Part shown: positions 39,482 to 46,544 of the stretch, in pieces
Position numbering within the stretch: the first letter of the stretch is position 1
Layout of the letters: each line of letters opens with the position of its first letter
Virus record (IMG/VR): IMGVR_UViG_3300028581_000020
Span: 1 to 64,000 of that record
Origin: a virus
DNA length: 64,000 bases
Reading direction: 5' to 3' (one strand)
Made by a program: the position numbers and the translations under genes
Notes under the pieces: model-generated
What the model was told of the DNA's origin: nothing
Databases searched by the model: none
What the model saw: only the letters and a program-made list of their open reading frames with translations

Positions 39482-39756
39482 TGGAGCTTTCCGCTTGCTC
39501 TTCTTGCGGTTGGGTTCATTTTGTTGTTTCTAGGGAACATGCGGAAAAGGAAGTGGTAAGATTTAACGAGTATTTCAATAAGCTGGGAGACAAAGAAAAG
39601 TATGAATACTATGGAGGAAAGCCTTCGAGTATTGTATCATATCAGCATTGCTTTTGTTGTGGAAATTCTTATAAAGAATTTGTAGATTACGACGTAAATA
39701 AACATAATAACATTAACGGCCATACGCTATCACCAATTATGAGGAGAGAAGAATGA
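39481..39756 (+). CDS. Probable zinc-binding small protein, 91 aa
   Basis: Two cysteine pairs, CSSCGW near residue 6 and CFCCGN near 59, with a His just before, can form a zinc ribbon. GGAGAGAAGA near its end is the binding site for the next gene. Function unknown. Confidence 0.6.
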   Translation: MELSACSSCGWVHFVVSREHAEKEVVRFNEYFNKLGDKEKYEYYGGKPSSIVSYQHCFCCGNSYKEFVDYDVNKHNNINGHTLSPIMRREE

Positions 39757-40169
39757 CACAGAAAGAATTTTTAGAGCTGTTTGATCGAGAAGTGGCGCTT
39801 ATGCGTGAAACGCTGGTTGCCAAGGGCAATGACTATTCTGGTGGAGATTCGGATACTCTTGCGAATTTCAAGATGACAGAAAAGTTAGGATTGGCAGATG
39901 CCGACACTGGCCTTCTTATCCGTATGGTCGATAAAATCCAGCGCGTGAAGAGCTTCCTTCAACGAGGAGAGCTTTCTGTTAAGAACGAGTCGGCAAAAGA
40001 TGCCGTTCGCGACATTATCGGCTATTCTTTCCTAGAGCTTGCTCTTATGGAAGAAAAGGAAGAGCGTGTTAATGTTCCTGTTAAATTCACAATGACCGAT
40101 GGAAAAGTCACGGTATCTCCGGTTGGTAATGAAATTAACTACGGACACGAATGGGTTATCCCTGGTTGA
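39753..40169 (+). CDS. Nmad1/DUF1599-like protein
   Basis: 138 residues. AKGNDYSGG...TLANFKM, then MVDKIQRVKSFL and ESAKDAVRDIIGYSFL, matches the DUF1599 'nucleotide modification associated domain 1' pattern, related in fold to MazG-type pyrophosphohydrolases. The place next to dUTPase fits a role in nucleotide handling. Confidence 0.65.
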   Translation: MTQKEFLELFDREVALMRETLVAKGNDYSGGDSDTLANFKMTEKLGLADADTGLLIRMVDKIQRVKSFLQRGELSVKNESAKDAVRDIIGYSFLELALMEEKEERVNVPVKFTMTDGKVTVSPVGNEINYGHEWVIPG

Positions 40170-40170
40170 T

Positions 40171-40596
40171 ATGAAAGTGAAAATTAAACGTCTGCATGAA
40201 AACGCTGTAATTCCCCGGCGAGCGAAAAATGGCGACGCCGGTCTAGACATTGTTGCAACGTCAAAAGACATTCAGGAACTTTATACAGAATACGGCACCG
40301 GAATACAATTAGAGCTGCCTCCGAACCATGTAGGACTTTTGTTCCCTCGAAGCTCGATCTCCAATAAAGTTCAGATGTTATCGAATTCTGTAGGCGTAAT
40401 TGACGAAAATTACCGTGGGGAAATCAAATTTCGTTTTCGCGACCGTTTCGGAGCAACAACGAAAAATACATACGATATTGGCGATAGAATCGGACAATTG
40501 ATTATTATTCCGTATCCAGAAGTGGAATTGGAAGAAGTTGACGAATTGTCTGAAACTGAACGGGGAACCGGGGCATATGGGAGCAGCGGCAAATGA
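40171..40596 (+). CDS. dut: dUTP pyrophosphatase
   Basis: 141 residues from the ATG one base after the previous stop. All five motifs can be seen: AGLDIVA, PRSSISNK, GVIDENYRGE, IGQLIIIP and RGTGAYGSSGK. Trimeric enzyme that hydrolyses dUTP to dUMP, keeping uracil from DNA and feeding ThyX. An upstream in-frame ATG at 40099 lies inside the previous gene and is not favoured. Confidence 0.9.
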   Translation: MKVKIKRLHENAVIPRRAKNGDAGLDIVATSKDIQELYTEYGTGIQLELPPNHVGLLFPRSSISNKVQMLSNSVGVIDENYRGEIKFRFRDRFGATTKNTYDIGDRIGQLIIIPYPEVELEEVDELSETERGTGAYGSSGK

Positions 40597-40931
40597 TTAG
40601 TATTAGCTATCTACAAGAACTCGCTAAAAAAAGGCAAACCGAAATTGCAGATAATACGGAGAAGAAAAAACACATAGTTCCTTTTATAGTAGAGGAAAAA
40701 TTAAAACGTGCTGCGTATCTTCAACAAACACACACCACCGTAAATATTGCGTTCGAAATCGAACCTGAAAATTTTAAGAAGAATTTTCGTATATCTTTAG
40801 AAGACGTTAACGTTAATGATATCGTTGAAAAATTTGATGAGGTTGTTAAATCCCTTCAACCATTGGGTTACACTGTATGTAGTAATGCAGAATTATTTAC
40901 CAAATCAAAACACTACGTCATTGAGTGGTAA
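40593..40931 (+). CDS. Hypothetical protein, 112 aa
   Basis: ATG fused with the dUTPase stop. Basic helical N-terminus (LQELAKKRQTEIADNTEKKKH), then FEIEPENFKKNFRISLEDV. Overlaps the following ATG by one base (TAATG). Unknown. Confidence 0.6.
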   Translation: MISISYLQELAKKRQTEIADNTEKKKHIVPFIVEEKLKRAAYLQQTHTTVNIAFEIEPENFKKNFRISLEDVNVNDIVEKFDEVVKSLQPLGYTVCSNAELFTKSKHYVIEW

Positions 40932-41239
40932 TGGGTAAAAAACGAAACGAAGAATCATACGTTGAGAAACTCGAAAAAGAACTCAGAGAAGAAAAGGCCA
41001 AAAATAGACAGCTTATAAAGCGTCTCAGAAAGCTTGACAAAGCTTATAATCGGTCCATAAAAGAAGCGGAGCAAGAAGCCCGCGACGAACTAGAAAAGGA
41101 ATTTCATGGCCACGTTGAAAAAGAAGAAGTCGAAAAGTGTCCTTCCTGTGGAAAAGGAAGACTCCTTGAAATTAACCTCGGAGCCAGAATCATCAAAAAG
41201 TGTTCCCAATGCCCCTACAGGAAAACCGAAAAAGCCTAA
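40931..41239 (+). CDS. Coiled-coil zinc-ribbon protein, 102 aa
   Basis: Long charged helix (KLEKELREEKAKNRQLIKRL) followed by a zinc ribbon with CPSCGK and CSQCPY near the C-terminus. Likely DNA- or polymerase-binding regulator. Its last 134 bases overlap the next gene in another frame. Confidence 0.6.
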   Translation: MGKKRNEESYVEKLEKELREEKAKNRQLIKRLRKLDKAYNRSIKEAEQEARDELEKEFHGHVEKEEVEKCPSCGKGRLLEINLGARIIKKCSQCPYRKTEKA

Positions 41240-41573
41240 GACCTTCAATTTTAAATCTTTTATCATTCAGTTATTACGTCGTGGAACTTATCGTTATAAA
41301 CCTAGAAATGACGCGCTAAAAGACGCTAAAATAGCTCGTAATCAGTATAAATGTGCAACATGTTCTGGTATTTTTGGAAGGAAAGACGTTCAAATTGACC
41401 ATACAGATCCCGTTGTAAGTGTTGAAACTGGATTTGTAGACTGGAATACATATATAACTCGTATGTATCCGGAAAAACAAGGCTTTCAAATTTTGTGTTC
41501 ACAATGTCATTCTAATAAATGCTTATTAGAAAAAGAAATGCGTAAGTTTTATAAGAATAAACTTGACAAATAA
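41106..41573 (+). CDS. HNH endonuclease
   Basis: 155 residues. HNH core with zinc cysteines: YKCATCSG, IDHTDPV, and LCSQCHSNK. The first 45 residues are low-complexity Lys/Ser/Pro and overlap the zinc-ribbon gene; no later ATG precedes the core, so a later GTG/TTG start is possible. The Leu-Asp-Lys end contains TTGACA of the promoter at 41563. Confidence 0.75.
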   Translation: MATLKKKKSKSVLPVEKEDSLKLTSEPESSKSVPNAPTGKPKKPKTFNFKSFIIQLLRRGTYRYKPRNDALKDAKIARNQYKCATCSGIFGRKDVQIDHTDPVVSVETGFVDWNTYITRMYPEKQGFQILCSQCHSNKCLLEKEMRKFYKNKLDK

Positions 41574-41591
41574 TGAATTCCATGTTAAATT
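41563..41591 (+). promoter_or_regulatory. Promoter ahead of the lysis-type genes
   Basis: TTGACA 41563-41568, 17-base spacer, TAAATT 41586-41591; then AAAGGA and ATG at 41607. A second TTGACA/TATATT pair with 18 bases lies just inside the gene (41622-41651). Confidence 0.65.
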
Positions 41592-41606
41592 GAAAGGAAA
41601 TAAAAT

Positions 41607-41903
41607 ATGATTGTTCTTGACAAACTTAAAAAACTTATGGTATATTGTAATGAACAGGGAGTAATGCTTCCGTTACTACATGATCCAATTAAAAAGGCCC
41701 CTTCTGTGTCTCTGACATTCCTTTTCATCTCAGGGAATGTCGTTCTTGCCGGGCTTCTCGGTAAAGCCGCAGGATTCTTCGGCGGCATTGATATCTCACA
41801 AGCTCTCTATTGGTTTGGTATGTGCGCAGCTTTATATTTTAGTCGTAGCTTTTCTGGCGACGGCAAACAACAAAACATCTCAAACGATGAGAAAAAGGAA
41901 TAA
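41607..41903 (+). CDS. Holin-like membrane protein, 98 aa
   Basis: Two transmembrane spans (VSLTFLFISGNVVLAGLLG and LYWFGMCAALYFS) joined by a short Gly-rich turn and a charged C-terminal tail (SNDEKKE), typical of class II holins. Position just before spanin-like genes supports a lysis role. No family match is claimed. Confidence 0.55.
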   Translation: MIVLDKLKKLMVYCNEQGVMLPLLHDPIKKAPSVSLTFLFISGNVVLAGLLGKAAGFFGGIDISQALYWFGMCAALYFSRSFSGDGKQQNISNDEKKE

Positions 41904-41905
41904 TA

Positions 41906-42814
41906 ATGAATAAGCTACTAATACTGTCCGGCCTTCTTTCAATTACTGCCCTAGCACAGGTTCCTCTATCCAAAACTGATATTGTTCTATCAGAAAAAAA
42001 CACGTTAGTGTTTAATACAGACTTTAATAGTCGTGATGTTGCTAAATTATCTCAGAATGCTCGGGATATGGACGCGGCCTTACCGTCACAAGAGCCTATT
42101 TTTCTTGTTATGTACTCGCCAGCAGGTAGTATCGACGCCGGTCTTGAGCTTATCGAAACGCTTACAAGTCTCAATCGACCCGTCAATACCCTATCTATCT
42201 TTGCCGCTAGTATGGGGTTTCAAACCGTCCAAGGTTTGGGTGAACGTCTCCTGGTAGCCAATGGTACGCTCATGAGCCATAAGGCCACCGGAGGATTTTC
42301 CGGTGAATTTCCCGGACAGCTAGACAGCAGATATTCTTACTATCTAAAGCGAATTGCTCGATTGGATGAGAAAGTTGTTGCTAGGTCTAAGGGAAAGCTT
42401 ACGCTAGAGAAATACCGTTCCTTGGTGGAAAATGAACATTGGTGTGACGGTGAAGATTGTGTAAAAGAAGGTCTTGCCGACAGGGTTGTTAAGGCGTCGT
42501 GCGACTCTACGCTGGCCGGAACAAATGACGTTGTTCTTGCTAAGTTTATGTTTGCCGGAGCATCAATACAAGTCAATGCTGTTAGATCTAAATGTCCACT
42601 AATCACTGGAATTTTGTCTGCTAGCGTTACTATTAATGGTGAAAACATGTACAAAGAAGCTAAACCTCAAAAAGACCCTGTCGTTGTGGATTATTATACC
42701 CAACAAGCCCAGCCGGTTCTTTCAAAAGAAGAGATTGCACAGTTGGTTATTCGGGTTGACAAAATTCTTGACGATAATAGCGGCACAAATCGTCAAGTAA
42801 TTCGAGGCTACTAA
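41906..42814 (+). CDS. Exported ClpP/crotonase-fold serine protease-like protein
   Basis: 302 residues. Signal peptide ending ITALA before Gln18. MYSPAGSIDAGLELIETL, then FAASMGFQ with candidate nucleophile Ser102, then SHKATGGFSG with a candidate His, follows the ClpP/SppA-type order. Acts in the periplasm if exported. An unusual neighbour for holin and spanin genes; may process cell-wall or membrane proteins in lysis. Confidence 0.7.
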   Translation: MNKLLILSGLLSITALAQVPLSKTDIVLSEKNTLVFNTDFNSRDVAKLSQNARDMDAALPSQEPIFLVMYSPAGSIDAGLELIETLTSLNRPVNTLSIFAASMGFQTVQGLGERLLVANGTLMSHKATGGFSGEFPGQLDSRYSYYLKRIARLDEKVVARSKGKLTLEKYRSLVENEHWCDGEDCVKEGLADRVVKASCDSTLAGTNDVVLAKFMFAGASIQVNAVRSKCPLITGILSASVTINGENMYKEAKPQKDPVVVDYYTQQAQPVLSKEEIAQLVIRVDKILDDNSGTNRQVIRGY

Positions 42815-43077
42815 TGGAGTATTTGATCGGAATTATCGGCCTCCTTCTTGGGGGCTTTATTTTTCAGCGCACAAAGCGCAAATCAGCAGAATCGCTTCTA
42901 AATAATCTTCCGGTTAAAGAAGAAGCTGCAAAGCACGAAGCCTCCGTTACCAAGAATGAGGCTTTAGGTGACGCTGAGAAACAAAAACGGGCAGACATTG
43001 AATCGGAAACAAAGGCAAAACAAGATGAATCGACTAATCTACAAGATCTTGAGCGTTTCTTTAATCGCAAGCCTTAA
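42814..43077 (+). CDS. Inner-spanin-like protein, 87 aa
   Basis: N-terminal membrane anchor (YLIGIIGLLLGGFIFQ), then a charged helical periplasmic part (EEAAKHEASVTKNEALGD). A second gene begins out of frame within its 3' end (43025), as in Rz/Rz1 pairs. Assigned by shape and layout only. Confidence 0.5.
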   Translation: MEYLIGIIGLLLGGFIFQRTKRKSAESLLNNLPVKEEAAKHEASVTKNEALGDAEKQKRADIESETKAKQDESTNLQDLERFFNRKP

Positions 43078-43426
43078 TATCTCAGCATTAGCACAAGAAG
43101 TAGTTATCGTACAAAAGGGTCAGGAAGCTCCTTTCACGGGGCTTCTTTTCACCAAAGAACGAGCCGATGTTATCAGGGACAATGAAATTGCTCTAGATGG
43201 ACAAAAGAAACTTAATACATCTTTAAACCTTGAACTAACGTTTAAAGACTCCTCTTTAAATGCCCGTAAATCGGAAATTGACATTCTAATGGCCCAGAAC
43301 GACAAGCTGTCAAAATCGCTCATGGAAGAGCGCTCTGTGGGCTCCTGGGAGCGTCTTAGTTGGGTAGCGGTTGGTATTTTAGCTTCAGGATTAGCATTTT
43401 ATGGACTCCAAAAAGTACAAAAATAG
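43025..43426 (+). CDS. Exported protein with C-terminal anchor, spanin-like, 133 aa
   Basis: Start nested in the preceding gene. Signal peptide ending ISALA before Gln, a helical middle (LNLELTFKDSSLNARKSEI), and a C-terminal transmembrane segment (LSWVAVGILASGLAFYGL). This could link membranes, but there is no lipobox, so it is neither a classical o-spanin nor u-spanin. TTGACATTCT-type sequence inside is not considered a promoter. Confidence 0.5.
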   Translation: MNRLIYKILSVSLIASLNISALAQEVVIVQKGQEAPFTGLLFTKERADVIRDNEIALDGQKKLNTSLNLELTFKDSSLNARKSEIDILMAQNDKLSKSLMEERSVGSWERLSWVAVGILASGLAFYGLQKVQK

Positions 43427-44096
43427 CACAGAAGATCTTTTAACGGCTCTTAATTCTTCAGATAAAGACATTGTTATTATTGAGAAAGAAGCTCCCTCTG
43501 ACATTGGTCGGGCGGGGGTTTTTTTACGTTTGTATGATCTTATGCCCGGAAGTACTAAAATCTCACAGAATACAGTTTTTAAAGCTTATAAACTTAGTGT
43601 TAAGAAATTTAAAATCAAGTTTAAAACTAAGCAATCCTTTTTTGACTATTTAGCAACGCTAGGATTTAATACTGAGAGGAATTTTGTATTTGTCGATGGA
43701 AAAGTCAAGGAGCTGGTTTATGCCGCGACTGAAAAAGAAGTAAAGATGGCTAAATACAAGAAAGAAACCACATATAAACTTCTAGAACAGTTTATTAATG
43801 AGCTTTCGATTTCCCCAGGCGATTGTCGTTGGGCTTTTGCCAATGTTCGTACAGTGATTTGGCTATGGCTTATTAATAATAAGTTAAAAAATCGTGTAGA
43901 ATCGAAGCATATCAGTCATGCGTTCTTTAAAAAACACAAATTGGCGAGTAGTAGTACATATCATCTCTACGTCTCGGATGACGCAGATAAAAACATGAAG
44001 GAGTATTTAAATGGTAATGCAAGTAAAGAAAAAACGAGTAAAGCGCAAGAGTCTAAAATACCCGGCGCTGGACCCGGCGGTCAATCTAAAGACTAG
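43401..44096 (+). CDS. Unknown protein, 231 aa
   Basis: Begins inside the previous gene. Basic, helical (AYKLSVKKFKIKFKTK), with an aromatic helix (DCRWAFANVRTVIWLWLINN) and a polar C-terminus. DNA binding is plausible from charge. No family recognised. Confidence 0.6.
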   Translation: MDSKKYKNSTEDLLTALNSSDKDIVIIEKEAPSDIGRAGVFLRLYDLMPGSTKISQNTVFKAYKLSVKKFKIKFKTKQSFFDYLATLGFNTERNFVFVDGKVKELVYAATEKEVKMAKYKKETTYKLLEQFINELSISPGDCRWAFANVRTVIWLWLINNKLKNRVESKHISHAFFKKHKLASSSTYHLYVSDDADKNMKEYLNGNASKEKTSKAQESKIPGAGPGGQSKD

Positions 44097-44424
44097 ATCT
44101 GATTTGATTGACTATGATTATATTAATAAGCTCTCTGAGAAAGAGAAAGCTTTTCTAAATGACTTTACTGAAGAATATACAAACGCTTCACTAGACTCTA
44201 AAAATCTAGAAAACAATATGCATAATACTGTTGCGTTGAAACGTGACTGTTATAAGCGCAATAATGACAGAAATGCTGACATCTATACAAAATCTAAGGC
44301 TCAGGGAATTTTATTACAGCTCGATGACTTGAAAATCTTCAATGAAAATGAAGAAGATCAGATGATTGAGCGTATTATTTTAAGAAAGAGCGTTAATAAT
44401 ACCGATGACGATGGCAACAAATGA
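44011..44424 (+). CDS. Unknown acidic/basic protein, 137 aa
   Basis: Two possible ATG starts (44011, 44017). Basic head (KKKRVKRKSLKYP) then DLIDYDYINKLSEKEKAFLNDFTEEY and RDCYKRNNDRNADIYTKSK. I have a vague memory of this pattern in phage packaging-type proteins, not enough to call it. Last + strand gene; its end overlaps the opposing gene by 45 bases. Confidence 0.55.
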   Translation: MVMQVKKKRVKRKSLKYPALDPAVNLKTRSDLIDYDYINKLSEKEKAFLNDFTEEYTNASLDSKNLENNMHNTVALKRDCYKRNNDRNADIYTKSKAQGILLQLDDLKIFNENEEDQMIERIILRKSVNNTDDDGNK

Positions 44425-44655
44425 TGCTATTGCTGCAACATAACCCAAAATTTCAGCCGTAAACTTAATTTTTCTAACATGAAGTTTGATAGGTTCAAGA
44501 TCTTGTCGTAATAAACCGATACTTTCTTCAGCTAGATCTGTACGTTTAATGTGATGATCTATGTTTGATTCTTGTTTAGCAAGCGTAACCTTCATCTCGC
44601 CAATATCCTCTGAGATTTTTTCTACTTTTTCGTAAAGTTTATCAGCGATAGACAT
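44380..44655 (-). CDS. Coiled-coil protein with C-terminal anchor (XhlA-like), 91 aa
   Basis: GAGGAG six bases before ATG. Long heptad helix (KLYEKVEKISEDIGEMKVTL), then a C-terminal transmembrane span (AEILGYVAAIASFVAIVIGIIN). This is the layout of hemolysin XhlA-type and some holin-partner proteins. Last gene of the - strand block and convergent with 44011. Confidence 0.6.
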   Translation of the reverse strand: MSIADKLYEKVEKISEDIGEMKVTLAKQESNIDHHIKRTDLAEESIGLLRQDLEPIKLHVRKIKFTAEILGYVAAIASFVAIVIGIINALS

Positions 44656-44657
44656 GA

Positions 44658-46544
44658 TTACTCCTCAGTCGGCAGTTGTTCTCCAACAGCTTGTCTCGCT
44701 GCTGGGTTTTGTAATATCGTAAATAGTGCGGCATTCTTAGCCATCTGATTCTTATCAGAAAGCGCCGTGCGTAAAGCCTCTCCGACTTTTCCTAGTCCGG
44801 GGGTATTTTGTAGCTTATCTGCAATAAACATCAAGTTGTCGTCGCTGGCAGTCGTTAGCGCACGATTGAAATTTGGTAGTGCTCTGGCGGCCTTCCCTGC
44901 CAAGTTTGCGGCCTCAATTGGGATACCCCTACCAGTCGATACACGACCAAAACTAGCTACAGATATAAGATTATTAAATACGTTACCATGTGGGTCAGTT
45001 CCCAGGGCTGTATGTACGGTGGCGGCTTTGTCGGCTTCATCACGAATTTGCTTAAAGAAAGAGTTTTTATCAACTCCCATTCTATCAAAGATAGTTTCTA
45101 ATTGTTTACCTTCTTTAGATGCTTCGAATTTACGAACGGCTTCAGACGATTCTAATTGCTTAAAGTTTTGTTTTAATTTATTCAAAAGCTCTGTAGAATC
45201 TAAGGCTTTAGTTCCAGGAAGTTCCGATTTATTAATTAGATTCTTCAATTCGTCATAAACCTTGGTTTCGCCCGTCTTTAATTGTCCATAACGAACATTA
45301 GAAAGGCCTTCAGGACGAGCTTTTCCGATGATGGTTTCCGGAATCATTTCGCGGAACTCGGCAAAACGTTTAGCAGCTTTAGCGTATTCTGGAACTTGGT
45401 CATTAAGACGGCTCATAATATTTCGACTAAGATTCTGTAGATTTTCTCTTGCGGCTCGGGATTCTGGATTTAAATTTGCGGCAAGGTATTTAGATGCGTC
45501 GTCAAGCTCTGCTCGTAAAGAACGCACTTGATCTGGGGTGAATTCGAAATTAGGCTGTGAGTAAATCTTACGGAAAATCTTTGAAATAGTATTATCTGCG
45601 TCAATAGCAGGGTTATTGAGGAATGCCTTTTCTAATTCTTGTGCCGATTTATTAAGATCTGCACCAATATTAACCTTAATACCCTTTGCGGTTGCATTGG
45701 CAATGGAATCACCAACAGCCTTCCCGAGCATGTCGTCGGCGGCATTAATTTTATTCAACATAACTTCTGCGGCCTGACCTGGTTTAGACGCAAAAGCTTC
45801 TTTATTGGCAATATCAGTTCCTTCTTTACCGACATCAAATGCGTATTTCATTTGTCTGAGAAGTGCTGGGGCTTTATCTTTGTCCGGGACTTTTTTAAGC
45901 AGGGCGGCAGCGCCAGCTTTAGCCCCCATACCTAGAGCGCCTAATGTACCAAAACCCGCACCCCACTTAGCGCCACTTTCAGCGCCCTCAAGTCCGGATT
46001 CCAGGAGTTTTTTACGACTATCTTCAGTATCAAGGTTTCCTTCAGACTGCGTGAGTCCTAGGATTCCTCCCGTAACGCCTCCGACGCCAGCGCCCTTAGC
46101 GACACTTCCGGCCATGCGAGCAAGAAGAGGAAGCTTTGTTGCGCCTTGTGCGGCCTTGCCAATAGGCAAGAGAGCGCCCATGCCAATGCTACCGGCAATA
46201 TTACTAATCGTACCAGCAGTCGGACTTCTTTTCATTGCATCTTTGGCTTCTTTTTCACCAATCTTCTGATATTCGCGATATAACTCGGTCCAGTCTTTGC
46301 TAGAATCCCCGCCCATTGAATCGGGAAGAATCTTGGCAAGCGAAGCCCCAACAGCACCAGAAGCCTCATCGGCAAGACCACCAGAAAATCCTTGAGCCGC
46401 TTGAATTGCGCTGTCATACAAAGTCTCACCGACAGCGTTGGCACCTTCTTGAATACGAGATCCAATAGAGGGACCTTCGAGGCTTTGCTCTTCAAATCCA
46501 TCATCTAAACCGACATCAATAAAACCATCATCAAGTTTTGGCAT
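44658..46544 (-). CDS. Large virion-associated (ejection) protein candidate, 628 aa
   Basis: Acidic N-terminus (DDGFIDVGLDDGFEE), Gly/Ala-rich segments with amphipathic or membrane-like stretches (SIGMGALLPIGKAAQ, GVGGVTGGILGL, WGAGFGTLGALGMGAKAGAAAL), then a long helical part. Such proteins in podoviruses are internal virion proteins ejected with DNA. Start shares TAATG with the upstream gene. Assigned by composition and position. Confidence 0.55.
   Translation of the reverse strand: MPKLDDGFIDVGLDDGFEEQSLEGPSIGSRIQEGANAVGETLYDSAIQAAQGFSGGLADEASGAVGASLAKILPDSMGGDSSKDWTELYREYQKIGEKEAKDAMKRSPTAGTISNIAGSIGMGALLPIGKAAQGATKLPLLARMAGSVAKGAGVGGVTGGILGLTQSEGNLDTEDSRKKLLESGLEGAESGAKWGAGFGTLGALGMGAKAGAAALLKKVPDKDKAPALLRQMKYAFDVGKEGTDIANKEAFASKPGQAAEVMLNKINAADDMLGKAVGDSIANATAKGIKVNIGADLNKSAQELEKAFLNNPAIDADNTISKIFRKIYSQPNFEFTPDQVRSLRAELDDASKYLAANLNPESRAARENLQNLSRNIMSRLNDQVPEYAKAAKRFAEFREMIPETIIGKARPEGLSNVRYGQLKTGETKVYDELKNLINKSELPGTKALDSTELLNKLKQNFKQLESSEAVRKFEASKEGKQLETIFDRMGVDKNSFFKQIRDEADKAATVHTALGTDPHGNVFNNLISVASFGRVSTGRGIPIEAANLAGKAARALPNFNRALTTASDDNLMFIADKLQNTPGLGKVGEALRTALSDKNQMAKNAALFTILQNPAARQAVGEQLPTEE

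Noticed and set aside
41034-41060. TTGACA followed by TATAAT in the zinc-ribbon gene
   Set aside because: The two hexamers are only about six bases apart, so this cannot be a promoter.
43025-43077. Nested gene as mere frame artefact
   Set aside because: Rejected as artefact because the product has a clear signal peptide and a C-terminal membrane span and extends far beyond the overlap.
41607-43426. Endolysin in the lysis-type region
   Set aside because: No lysozyme, amidase or transglycosylase motif is visible in these products or elsewhere in the window.
44011-44424. Terminase small subunit
   Set aside because: Only a vague resemblance; no large subunit nearby and the gene closes the opposite-strand block.
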